From NCBI RefSeq assembly GCF_036320965.1, contig NC_092225.1:5489685-5553684 (forward strand): a stretch of DNA of 64,000 nucleotides. Direction: 5' to 3'. Below are positions 1 to 11,850 of this stretch, in pieces. This stretch comes from Panulirus ornatus. Taxonomy: Eukaryota > Arthropoda > Malacostraca > Decapoda > Palinuridae. The notes under the pieces are model-generated. The model made no database searches. It saw nothing but the letters and a program-made list of their open reading frames with translations, and had not been told where the DNA came from. The translations under genes were made by a program, and so were the position numbers. Every line of letters starts with the position of its first letter. The stretch's first letter is position 1.

Positions 1-524
1 ACTTCCACACATTCTTCAAGGCCCCCAGAATTTTCGCCCCCTCCCCCACCCTATGATCCACTTCCGCTTCCATGGTTCCATCCGCTGCCAGATCCACTCC
101 CAGATATCTAAAACACTTCACTTCCTCCAGTTTTTCCCCATTCAAACTCACCTCCCAATTGACTTGACCCTCAACCCTACTGTACCTAATAACCTTGCTC
201 TTATTCACATTTACTCTTACCTTTCTTCTTCCACACACTTTACCAAACTCAGTCACCAGCTTCTGCAGTTTTTCACATGAATCAGCCACCAGCGCTGTAT
301 CATCAGCGAACAACAACTGACTCACTTTCCAAGCTCTCTCATCCCCAACAGACTTCGTACTTGCCCCTATTTCCAAACTCTTGCATTTACCTCCCTAACA
401 ACCCCATCCATAAACAAATTAAACAACCATGGAGACATCACACACCCCTGCCGCAAACCTACATTCACTGAGAACCAATCACTTTCCTCTCTTCCTACAC
501 GTACACATGCCTTACATCCTCGAT
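1..524 (-). mobile_element. RTE retrotransposon fragment R1
   Basis: Read on the minus strand, this is the middle of the RT region of the RTE family, from the FRYLGV block back through the FADD block to the start of the [11 protein letters not shown] block. The left edge is cut by the window. A single-base loss near 380 relative to other copies breaks the frame between the QG..SP and FADD motifs, so it cannot encode RT. Its upstream end stops abruptly at an AT-rich stretch (525-556). Confidence 0.9.
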
Positions 525-556
525 AAGTAAATATAAGTAAATATATTTATTTACTT

Positions 557-3500
557 ATTTATTTTGCTTTGCCGCTGTCTCCCGCGTTAGCGAGGTAGCG
601 CAAGGAAACAGACGAAAGAATGGCCCAACCCGCCCACATACACATGTACATACATACACGTCCACACACGCAAATATACACACCTATACATCTCAATGTA
701 CACATATATATACACACACAGACATATACATATGTACATAATTCATACTGTCTGCCTTTATTTGTTCCCATCGCCACCTCGCCACACACGGAATAACAAC
801 CCCCTCCCCCCTCATGTGTGCGAGGTAGCGCTATGAAAGACACCAAAGGCCCCATTCCTTCACACTCAGTCTCTAGCTGTCATGTAATAATGCACCGAAA
901 CCACAGCTCACTTTCCACATCAAGGCCCCACACACTTTCCATGGTTTAACCCAGACGCTTCACATGCCCCGGTTCAATCCATTGACAGAACTTCGACCCC
1001 GATATACCACATCGTTCCAATTCACTCTATTCCTTTCACGCCTTTCACCTTCCTGCATGTTCAGGCCCCGATCACTCAAAATCTTTTTCACTCCATCTTT
1101 CCACCTCCACTTTGGTCTCTCACTTCTCCTCGTTCCCTCCACCTCAGACAAATATATCCTCTTGGTCGATCTTTCCCCACTCATTCTCTCCATGTGACCA
1201 AACCATTTCAAAACACCCTCTTCTGCTCTCTCAACCACACTCTTTTTATTTCCACCCATCTCTCTCACCCTTACATTACTTACTCGATCAAATCACCTCA
1301 CACCACATATTGTCCTCAAACATCTCATTTGCAGCACATCCACCTTCCTGCGCACAACTCTATCCATAGCCCACGCCTCGCAACCATACAACATTGTTGG
1401 AACCACTATTCCTTCAAACATACCCATATTTGCTTTCCGAGATAATGTTCTCGACTGCCAAACATTCTTCAAGGCTCCCAGAATTTTCACCACCTCCCCG
1501 ACCCTATGATTCACTTCCGCTTCCATGGTTCCATCCGCTGACAGATCCACTCCCAGATATCTAAAACACTTTACTTCCTCCAGTTTTTCTCCATTCAAAC
1601 TTACCTCCCAATTGACTTGACCCTCAACCCTACTGTACCTAATAACCTTGTTCTTATTCACATTTACTCTTAACTTTCTTCTTTCTCACACTTTACCAAA
1701 CTCAGTCACCAGCTTCTGCAGTTTCTTACATGAATCAGCCACAAGCACTGTATCATCAGCGAACAATTGACTCACTTCCCAAGCTCTCTCATCCACAACA
1801 GACTGCATACTTGCCACTCTTGCCAAAATTCTTGCATTCACCTCCCTAACAACTCCATCCATAAACAAATTAATCAACCATTGAGACATCACACATCCCT
1901 GCCGCAAACCTATATTCACTGAAAACCAATCACTTTCCTCTCTTCGTACACGTACACATGACTTACATACTCGATAAAAACTTTTCTCTGCTTCTAACAA
2001 CTTGACTCCCACACCATATATTCTTAATACCTTCCACAGAGCATCTCTATCAGCTCTATCATATGCCTTCTCCAGATCCATAAATGCTACATACAAATCC
2101 ATTTCCTTTTCTAAGTATTTCTCACATACATTCTTCAAAGCAAACACCTGATCCACACATCCTGTACCACTTCTGAAACCACACTGCTCTTCCCCAATCT
2201 GATGCTCTGTACATACATTCACCCTCGCAATCAATACCCTCCCATATAATTTACCAGGAATACTCAACAAACTTATACCTCTGTAATATGAGCACTCACT
2301 CTTATCCCCTTTGCCTTTGTACAATGGCACTATGCAAGCATTCCACCAATTCTCAGGCACCTCACCATGAATCATAAATACATTAAATAACCTTACCAAC
2401 CAGTCAACAATACAGGCAACCCCTTTTTTAATAAGTTCCACTGCAATACCATCGAAAGCTGCTGCCTTGCCGGCTTTCATCTTCCGCAAAGCTTTTACTA
2501 CCTCTTCTCTGTTTACCAAATCATTTTCCCTAACCCTCTCACTTTGCACACCACCTCGACCAAAACACCCTATATCTGCCACTCTGTCATCAAACACATT
2601 CAACAAACATTCAAAATACTCACTCCATCTCCTCACATCACCATTACTAGTTATCACCTACCCTATAACCCCCTTCACTGAAGTTCACATGTGTTCCCTT
2701 GTCTTACTCACTTTATTTACCTCCTTCCAAAACATCGCTTCATTCTCCCTAAAATTTAATGATACACTCTCAGTCCAACTCTTATTTGCCCTCTTTTTCA
2801 CTTCTTGCATCTTTCTCTTGAGCTCCTGCCTCTTTCTTTTATACATCTCCCACTCATTTGCATTTTTTCCTGCAAAAATCGTCCAAATGCCAATCTCTTC
2901 TCTTTCACTAATAATATTACTTCTTCATCCGACCACTCACTCCCTATTGTAATCATCCCACCTCCCACGCATCTCATGCCAGAATCATCTTGAGCGCAAG
3001 CCATCACTGCTTCCCTAAATACAACCCATTCCTCCCCACTCCACTTACCTCCTTTGTTCAATTTTCCATTTTGTACTCTGGCTCCCCTGGTACTTCCTCA
3101 CACAAGTCTCCTTCCCATGCTCACTTACTCTCACAACTCTCTTCACCCCAACATTCTCTCTCTTTTTCTGAAAACCCCTACAAATATTCACCTTCGCCTC
3201 CACAAGATAATGATCAGACATCCCTCCAGTTACACCTCTCAGCACATTAACATCCAAAAGTCTCTCTTTCGCGCGCGTATCAATTAAAACGTAGTCCAGT
3301 AGCGCTCTTTGGCCATCTCTCCTACTTACATGCGTATACGTACGTGTATCTCGCTTTTTAAATCAGGCATTCCCAATCACCAGTTTTTTTTCAGCACATA
3401 AATCTGCAAGCTCTTTAACATTTCCATCTACAACACTGAACACCCCATGTATACCAATTATTCCCTCAACTGCCATATTACTCACCTTTGCATTCAAATC

Positions 3501-4093
3501 ACACTTCACTATAACTCGGTCTTGTGCATCAAAACCACTAACACACTCATTGAGCTGCCCCCAAAACACTTGCCTCCCATGATATTTCTTCTCATGCCCA
3601 AGTCCATACGCACCAATAATCACCCATTTCTCTCCATCATCTTTCAGTTTTAGCCATATCAATCTAGAATTTACTTTTTTACACTCTATCACATACTCCC
3701 ACAACTCCTGTTTCAGTAGTGCTACTCCCTTCCTTGCTCTTGTCCTCTCACTAACCCCTGACTTTACTCCCTAGATATTCCCAATGCACTCTTCCCCTTT
3801 ACCCTTGAGCTTCGTTTCACTCAGAGCCAAAACATCCAGGTTCCTTTCCTTAAACATACAACCTATATCTAAGTTTTTCTCATCTTGGTTGCATCCTCAC
3901 ACATTTAGACATCCGAATCTGAGCCTTCGAGGAGGATGAGCACTCACCGCGTGACTCCTTCTTCTGTTTCCCTTTGTAGAAAGATAAAATACAAGGAGGG
4001 GAAGGTTTCTGGCCCCCGCTCCCGTTCCCTTTAGTCGCCTTCTACAACACGTGAGGAATGTGCGGGAAGAATTCTTTCTCCCCTACCCCCAGG
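557..4093 (-). mobile_element. Full-length decayed RTE copy R2
   Basis: This minus-strand copy spans the whole element: the 3' UTR begins at about 557 and the 5' end lies at 4,093, where the reverse complement of the terminal GGGATA block meets an AT array. It has the long form of the 3' UTR. The endonuclease part (about 3,045-3,900) keeps an SDHYLVEAK block but is interrupted. The RT part (about 1,690-2,660) keeps [13 protein letters not shown], and LFADDTVLVA in the catalytic block. The usual QGCVMSP is changed to QGCVMSQ. Several stops and frameshifts break the single long ORF. It is one of three copies here that reach the element's 5' end region and still run through both domains. Confidence 0.92.
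1686..2657 (-). pseudogene. RT domain of R2, broken
   Basis: This 323-codon open stretch covers the linker and most of the RT domain of R2. Visible motifs in order are [45 protein letters not shown], the first catalytic Asp in [20 protein letters not shown], and the Asp pair in FADDTVLVAD. The catalytic aspartates survive, but the C-terminal third is in another frame (1,293-1,661 and below), so no full protein can be made. Confidence 0.8.
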
Positions 4094-4101
4094 GATACAC
4101 A

Positions 4102-4280
<179 letters not shown>

Positions 4281-6560
4281 GGGTGGTGAGATTAAGTGAG
4301 CTTGGGAAGGAGACTTGTGTGAGGAAGTACCAGGAGAGACTGAGTACAGAATGGAAAAAGGTGAGAACAATGGAAGTAAGGGGAGTGGGGGAGGAATGGG
4401 ATGTATTTAGAGAATCAGTGATGGATTGCGCAAAAGATGCTTGTGGCATGAGAAGACTGGGAGGTGGGTTGATTAGAAAGGGTAGTGAGTGGTGGGATGA
4501 AGAAGTAAGAGTATTAGTGAAAGAGAAGAAAGAGGCATTTGGACGATTTTTGCAGGGAAAAAATGCAATTGAGTGGGAGATGTATAAAAGAAAGAGACAG
4601 GAGGTGAAGAGAAAGGTGCAAGAGGTGAAAAAAAGGGCAAATGAGAGTTGGGGTGAGAGAGTATCATTAAATTTTAGGGAGAATAAAAAGATGTTCTGGA
4701 AGGAGGTAAATAAAGTGCGTAAGACAAGGGAGCAAATGGGAACTTCAGTGAAGGGCGCAAATGGGGAGGTGATAACAAGTAGTGGTGATGTGAGAAGGAG
4801 ATGGAGTGAGTATTTTGAAGGTTTGTTGAATGTCTTTGATGATAGAGTGGCAGATATAGGGTGTTTTGGTCGAGGTGGCGTGCAAAGTGAGAGGGTTAGG
4901 GAAAATGAGTTGGTAAACAGAGAAGAGGTAGTAAAAGCTTTGCGGAAGATGAAAGCCGGTAAGGCAGCAGGTTTGGATGGTATTGCAGTGGAATTTATTA
5001 AAAAAGGGGGTGACTTTATTGTTGACTCGTTGGTAAGGTTATTTAATGTATGTATGACTCATGGTGAGGTGCGTGAGGATTGGCGGAATGCGTGCATAGT
5101 GCCATTGTACAAAGGCAAAGGGGATAAGAGTGAGTGCTCAAATTACAGAGGTATAAGTTTGTTGAGTATTCCTGGCAAATTATATGGGAGGGTATTGATT
5201 GAGAGGGTGAAGGCATGTACATAGCATCAGATTGGGGAAGAGCAGTGTGGTTTCAGAAGTGGTAGAGGATGTGTGGATCAGGTGTTTGCTTTGAAGAATG
5301 TATGTGAGAAATACTTGGAAAAGCAAATGGATTTGTATGTAGCATTTATGGATCTGAAGAAGGCATAAGATAGAGTTGATAGAGATGCTCTGTGGAAGGT
5401 ATTAAGATTATATGGTGTGGGAGGCAAGTTGTTAGAAGCAGTGAAAAGTTTTTATCGAGGATGTAAGGCATGTGTACGTGTAGGAAGAGAGGAAAGTGAT
5501 TGGTTCTCAGTGAATGTAGGTTTGCGGCAGGGGTGTGTGATGTCTCCATGGTTGTTTAATTTGTTTATGGATGGGGTTGTTAGGGAGGTGAATGCAAGAG
5601 TTTTGGAAAGAGGGGCAAGTATGAAGTCTGTTGGGGATGAGAGAGCTTGGGAAGTGAGTCAGTTGTTGTTCGCTGATGATACAGCGCTGGTGGCTGATTC
5701 ATGTGAGAAACTGCAGAAGCTGGTGACTGAGTTTGGTAAAGTGTGTGAAAGAAGAAAGTTAAGAGTAAATGTGAATAAGAGCAAGGTTATTAGGTACATT
5801 AGGGTTGAGGGTCAATTCAATTTGGAGGTGAGTTTGAATGGAGAAAAACTGGAGGAAGTGAAGTGTTTTAGATATCTGGGAGTGGATCTGGCAGCGGATG
5901 GAATCATGGAAGCGGAAGTGGATCATAGGGTGGGGGAGGGGGCGAAAATTCTGGGAGCCTTGAAGAATGTGTGGAAGTCGAGAACATTATCTCGGAAAGC
6001 AAAAATGGGTATGTTTGAAGGAATAGTGGTTCCAACAATGTTGTATGGTTGCGAGGCGTGGACTATGGATAGAGTTGTGCGCAGGAGGATGGATGTGCTG
6101 GAAATGAGATGTTTGAGGACAATGTGTGGTGTGAGGTGGTTTGATCGAGTAAGTAACGTAAGGGTAAGAGAGATGTGTGGAAATAAAAAGAGCGTGGTTG
6201 AGAGAGCAGAAGATGGTGTTTTGAAATGGTTTGGTCACATGGAGAGAATGAGTGAGGAAAGATTGACCAAGAGGATATATGTGTCGGAGGTGTAGGGAAC
6301 GAGGAGAAGAGGGAGACCAAATTGGAGGTGGAAAGATGGAGTGAAAAATATTTTGTGTGATCTGGGTCTGATCATGCAGGAGGGTGAAAGGAGGGCAAGG
6401 AATAGAGTGAATTGGAGCGATGTGGTATACCGGGGTTGACGTGCTGTCAGTGGATTGAATCAAGGCATGTGTATGGGGGTGGGTTGGGCCATTTCTTTCG
6501 TCTGTTTCCTTCCGCTACCTCGCAAACGCGGGAGACAGCGACAGAGCGAAAAAAAGAAAT
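4281..6560 (+). mobile_element. 5'-truncated RTE copy R3
   Basis: The copy begins directly after the AT array, in the linker between endonuclease and RT ([14 protein letters not shown]). The frame is open to a TAG at 5,222, where other copies have GAG, with a second stop at about 5,368 inside the first catalytic block (KKA then stop). It reopens at 5,417 through FADDTALVADSCEKLQ to a TAG at 6,293, just past the GHMER block. The 3' UTR is the short form with a further small deletion near 6,466. The tail is A-rich, followed by a short AT run. Confidence 0.92.
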
Positions 6561-6743
6561 ATATATATATTCTTTCTTTCTTTCAAACTATTCGTTATTT
6601 CCCGCGTTAGCGAAGTAGCGTTAAGAACAGAGGACTGGGACTTGCAGGGAATATTCTCACCTGGCACCCTTCTCTGTTCCTTGTTATGGAAAATTAAAGA
6701 AAAAAAACGAGAGGGGAAGATATCCAGCCCCCCGCTTCCTCCC

Positions 6744-6747
<4 letters not shown>
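6561..6747 (-). mobile_element. Short RTE-derived non-autonomous element, truncated
   Basis: On the minus strand this matches the elements at 38,098-38,330 and 58,432-58,680. It has the CGCTACTTCGCTAACGCGGG 3' hairpin block, an internal stretch with CCTCTGTTCTTAACG, and a GGGGAGGAAG block resembling the RTE 5' UTR. It lacks the terminal TATCCC palindrome because it is cut off at the AT array that follows. It has no ORF. Confidence 0.7.

Positions 6748-6838
<91 letters not shown>
6747..6838. repeat. (TA)n array
   Basis: 92 bp of uninterrupted TA dinucleotides between the short element and R4. Confidence 0.98.
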
Positions 6839-6839
<1 letters not shown>

Positions 6840-9800
6840 GGGAGAGGGGAGCCAGAAATCATCCCCTCCTTGTATGTTTTAACTTTCTAAAATGGGAAAC
6901 AGAAGAAGGAGTCACGCGGGGAGTGCTCATCCTCCTCGAAAGCTCAGACTGGGGTGTCTAAATGGGTGTGGATGTAACCAACATGTGAAAAAAGGAGAGA
7001 TAGGTAGTATGTTTTAGGAAAGGAACCTGGATGTTTTGGCTCTGAGTGAAACGAAGCTCAAGGGTAAAGGGGAAGAGTGGTTTGGGAATGTCTTGGGAGT
7101 AAAGTCAGGGGTTAGTGAGAGGACAAGAGCAAGGGAAGGAGTAGCAGTACTCCTTAAACAGGAGTTCTGGGAGTATGTGATAGAATGTAAGAAAGTAAAT
7201 TCTCGATTAATATGGGTAAAACTGAAAGTTGATGGAGAGAGATGGGTGATTATTGGTGCATATGCACCTGGGCATGAGAAGAAAGATCATGAGAGGCAAG
7301 TGTTTTGGGAGCAGCTGAATGAGTGTGTTAGTGGTTTTGATGCACGAGACCTGGTTATAGTGATGGATGATTTGAATGCAAAGGTGAGTAATGTGGCAGT
7401 TGAGGGAATAATTGGTATACATGGGGTGTTCAGTGTTGTAAATGGAAATGGTGAAGAGCTTGTAGATTTTTGTGCTGAAAAAGGACTGGTGATTGGGAAT
7501 ACCTGGTTTAAAAGCGAGATATACATTAGAATACGTATGTAAGTAGGAGAGATGGCCAGAGAGCGTTATTGGATTACGTGTTAATTGACAGGATCGCGAA
7601 AGAGTGACTTTTGGATGTTAATGTGCTGAGAGGTGCAACTGGAGAGATGTCTGATCATCAGCTTGTGGAGGCTAAGGTGAAGATTTGTATGGGTTTTCAG
7701 AAAAGAAGAGTGTATGTTGGGGTGAAGATGGTGGTGAGAGTAAGTGAGCTTGGGAAGGACACTTGTGTGAGGAAGTACCAGGAGAGACTGAGTACAGAAT
7801 GGAAAAAGGTGAGAACAATGGAAGCAAGGGGAGTGGGGGAGTAATGGGATGTATTTAAGGAATCAGTGATGGATTGCGCAAATGGTACTTGTGGCATGAG
7901 AAGAGTGGGAGGTGGGTTGATTAGAAAGGGTAGTGAGTGGTGGGATGAAGAAGTAAGATTATTAGTGAAAGAGAAGAGAGAGGCATTTGGACGATTTTTG
8001 CAGGGAAAAAATGCAATTGAGTGGGAGATGTATAGAAGAAAGAGACAGGAGGTCAAGAGAAAGGTGCAAGAAGTGAAAAAGAGGGCAAATGAGAGTTGGG
8101 GGGAGAGAGCATCATTAAATTTTAGGGAGAATAAAAAGATGTTCTGGAAGGAGGTAAATAAAGTGCGTAAGACAAGGGAGCAAATGGGAACTTCAGTGAA
8201 GGGCGCAAATGGGGAGGTGATAACAAGTAGTGGTGATGTGAGAAAGAGATGGAGTGAGTGTTTTGAAGGTTTGTTGAATGTGTTTGATGATAGAGTGGCA
8301 GATATAGGGTGTTTTGGTCGAGGTGGTGTGCAAAGTGAGAGGGTTAGGGAAAATGATTTGGTAAACAGAGAAGAGGTAGTAAAAGCTTTGCGGAAGATGA
8401 AAGCCGGCAAGGCAGCAGGTTTGGATGGTATTGCAGTGGAATTTATTAAAAAAGATGGTGACTCTATTATTTACTGGTTGGTAAGGTTATTTAATGTATG
8501 TATGACTCATGGTGAGGTGCGTGAGGATTGGCGGAATGCGTGCATAGTGCCATTGTACAAAGGGAAAGGGGATAAGAGAGAGTGCTCAAATTTCAGAGGT
8601 ATAAGTTTGTTGAGTATTCCTGGTAAGTTATATGGGAGGGTATTCATTGAGAGGGTGAAGGCATGCACAGAGCATCAGATTGGGGAAGAGCAGTGTGGTT
8701 TTCGAAGTGGTAGAGGATGTGTGGATCAGGTGTTTGCTTTCAAGAATGTATGTGAGAAATACTTAGAAAAGCAAATGGATTTGTATGTAGCATTTATGGA
8801 TCTGAAGAAGGCATGTGATAGAGTTGATAGAGATGCTCTGTGGAAGGTATTAAGAATATATGGTGTGGGAGGCAAGTTGTTAGAATCAGTGAAAAGTTTT
8901 TATCGAGGATGTAAGGCAGTTGTACGTGTAGGAAGAGAGGAAAGTGATTGGTTCTCAGTGAATGTAGGTTTGCGGCAGGGGTGTGTGATGTCGCCTTGGT
9001 TGTTTAATTTGTTTATGGATCTGGTTGTTAGGGAGATGAATGCAAGAGTTTTGGAAAGAGGGGCAAGTATGAAGTCTGTTGGGGGATGAGAGAGCTTGGG
9101 AAGTGAGTCAGTTGTTGTTCGCTGATGATACAGCGCTGGTGGCTGATTCATGTGAGAAACTGCAGAAGCTGGTGACTGAGTTTGGTAAAGTGTGTGAAAG
9201 AAGAAAGTTAAGAGTAAATGTGAATAAGAGCAAGGTTATTAGGTACAGTAGGGTTGAGGGTCAAGTCAATTGAGAGGCAAGTTTGAATGGAGAAAAACTG
9301 GAGGAAGTAAAGTGTTTTAGATATCTGGGAGTGGATCTGGCAGCGGATGGAACCATGGAAGCGGAAGTGGATCATCGGGTGGGGGAGGGGGCGAAAATCC
9401 TGAGTGCCTTGAAGAATGTGTGGAAGTCGAGAACATTATCTCGGAAAGCAAAAATGGGTATGTTTGAAGGAATAGTGGTTCCAACAATTTTGTATGGTTG
9501 CGAGGCGTGGGCTATGGATAGAGTTGTGCGCAGGAGGGTGTATGTGCTGGAAATGATATGTTTGAGGACAATGTGTGGTGTGAGGTGGTTTGATCGAGTA
9601 AGTAACGTAAGGGTAAGAGAGATGTGTGGAAATAAAAAGAGCGTGGTTGAGAGAGCAGGAGAGGGTGTTTTGAAATGGTTTGGGCACATGGAGAGAATGA
9701 GTAAGGAAAGATTGACCAAGAGGATATATGTGTCGGAGGTGGAGGGAACGAGGATAAGTGGGAGACCAAATTGGAGGTGGAAAGATGGAGTGAAAAAGAT

Positions 9801-10071
9801 TTTGTGTGATCGGGGCCTGAACATGCAGGAGGGTGAAAGGAGGGCAAGGAATAGAGTGAATTGGATCGATGTGGTATACCGGGGTTGACGTGCTGTCAGT
9901 GGATTGAATCAGGGCATGTGAAGCGTCTGGGGTAAATCATGGAAAGCTGTGTAGCTATGTATATTTGCGTGTGTGGACGTATATATATATACATGTGTAT
10001 GGGGGTGGGTTGGGCCATCTCTTTCGTCTGTTTCCTTGCGCTACCTCGCAAACGCGGGAGACAGCGACAAA

Positions 10072-10072
<1 letters not shown>
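6839..10072 (+). mobile_element. Nearly full-length RTE copy R4
   Basis: R4 lacks only about the first 100 bases of the 5' UTR. The ORF starts at ATG 6,892 ([17 protein letters not shown]), shared with R29, and is stopped early by a GAG-to-TAG change near 7,015. The endonuclease blocks follow (SETKL, ending MDDLNAK where other copies have MGDLNAK). Frame breaks occur near 7,530, at 7,842 (TAA) and at 9,081 (an extra G in a G run), and a TGG-to-TGA change lies at 9,273. The RT motifs are otherwise well kept (7,866-9,089; FADDTALVADS at about 9,115-9,150). It has the short 3' UTR. Its 8,057-8,580 segment is the likely donor of a conversion tract in R6. Confidence 0.93.
7866..9089 (+). pseudogene. 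RT domain of R4
   Basis: This 407-codon open frame covers the linker and the RT from [19 protein letters not shown] to [20 protein letters not shown]. It includes [31 protein letters not shown] and the first catalytic Asp in AFMDLKKACD. The catalytic FADD pair is in the next frame after one extra G at 9,081-9,085, so the domain is split just before its active site. Confidence 0.82.

Positions 10073-10151
<79 letters not shown>
10073..10151. repeat. (AT)n array
   Basis: 79 bp of AT with one ACAT interruption, forming the tail of R4. It is repeated identically at 14,961-15,039. Confidence 0.97.
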
Positions 10152-10154
<3 letters not shown>

Positions 10155-11837
10155 ATTTAAAGGGTGAAGGCATGTACAGAGCATCAGATTGGGGAAGAGT
10201 AGTGTTGTTTCAGAAGTGGTAGAGGATATGTGGATCAGGTGTTTGCTTTGAAGAATATATGTGAGAAATATTTAGTAAATCAAATGGATTTGTATGTAGG
10301 ATTTATGGATCTGGAGAAGGCATATGATAGATTTGATAGAGACGCTCTGTGGAAGGTATTAAGAATATATGGTTTGGGAGGGAAATTGTTAGATGCAGGG
10401 AAAAGTTTTAATCGAGGATTTAATTCATGTGTACGTGTAGGAAAAGAGGAGAGCGATTGGTTCTTAGTTAATGTAGGTTTGCGGCAGGGGTGTTTGGTTT
10501 CTCATGGTCGTTTGATTTGTTTATGGATGGGGTTGTTAGGGAGGTGGATGGAAGAGTTTAGGAAAGAGTGGCAAGTATGTAGTCTGTTGTGGATGAGAGA
10601 GCTTGTGAAGTGAGTCAGTTGTTGTTCGCAGATGATCCAGCGCTGGTGGCTGATTCATGTGAGAAAGTGCAGAAGCCGGTGATTGAGTTTGGTAGAGTTT
10701 TTGAAAGAAGGAAGTTGAGAGTAAATGTGAAATAGAGCAAGGTTATTAGGCAGAGTAGGGTTGAGGGTCAAGTGAATTGGGAGTGAAGTTTGAATGGAGA
10801 AAAACTGGAGGAAGTGAAGTGTTTTAGATATCTGGGATTGAATTTGGCAGCGAATGGAACTATGGAATCGGAATGAATCATTGGGTGGGGGAGGGGGAGA
10901 AAATTCTTGGAGCCTTGAAGAATGTGTGGAAGTCGAGAACATTATTTCGGAAAGCAAAAATGGGTATGTTTGAAGACACGGTGGTTCCAACAATGTTTTA
11001 TGGTTGCGAGGCGTGGCTATGGATCGAGTTGTGCAGAGGAGGGTGTATGTGCTGGAAATGAGATGTTTGAGGACAATATGTGGTGTGAGGTGGTTTGATC
11101 GAGTAAGTCATAATAGGTTAAGAGAGATGTGTGGTAATGAAATAGTGTAGTTGAGAGAGGAGACGAGTGTGTTTTGAAATGGTTTGGTCACATGGAGAGA
11201 ATGAGTGAGGAAAGATTGACCAAGAGGATATATGTGTCCTAGGTTAAGGGAACGAAGAGAAGTGGGAGACCAAATTGGAGGTGGAAAGATGGAGTGAAAA
11301 AGATTTTGAGTGATCGGGGACTGAATATGCAGGAGGGTGAAAGGCGTGCAAGGAATAAAGTGAATTGGAACGATGTGGTATACCGGGGTCGACTTGCTGT
11401 CAATGGATTGAACCAGGGCATGTGAAGCGTCTGGGGTAAGCCATGGAAGGTTCTGTGGGGACTGGATGTGGGAAGGGAGCCGTGGTTTCGGTGTATTATT
11501 ACATGACAGCTAGAGACTGAGTTTGAACGAATGGGGCCTTTGTTGTCTTTCTAGCGCTAACCCGTGCACATGAGAGGGGAGAGGAGTTGTTATTTCATGT
11601 GTGGCTGGGTGGCGATAGGAATGAATAAAGGCAGACAGTATGAATTATGTACATGTGTATATATGTATATGTCTGTGTGTATACATATATGTATACTTTG
11701 AGATTTATAGATATGTATATGTGAGTGTGGACGTTTATGTATATCCATGTGTATGTGGGTGGGTTAAGCCATTCTCTCGTCTGTTTCCTTGCTCTACTTT
11801 GCTAACGCGGAGACAGCGACAAAGCAAAATAAAAATT
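10152..11837 (+). mobile_element. Decayed 5'-truncated RTE copy R5, long 3' UTR
   Basis: It starts after the AT array in the RT region (AAAGGGTGAAGGCATGTACA) and keeps recognisable blocks ([30 protein letters not shown]). Many stops and frameshifts are present, for example TAG for AAG near 10,733 and the damaged FADDPALVADS. The 3' UTR is the long form, with AATAAA at 11,624-11,629, and ends in the hairpin near 11,790-11,825. No coding capacity remains. Confidence 0.88.
11624..11629 (+). promoter_or_regulatory. AATAAA in the long RTE 3' UTR
   Basis: A canonical polyadenylation hexamer lies inside the long form of the 3' UTR (also at 16,512-16,517). The segment that carries it is missing from the short-UTR copies. 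Whether it is used is unknown. Confidence 0.4.
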
Positions 11838-11850
11838 ATAAATACATATA

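Noticed and set aside
9939..10160. ORFs reading [20 protein letters not shown]
   Set aside because: They are translations of the RTE 3' UTR hairpin region, not proteins; they recur at every 3' end.
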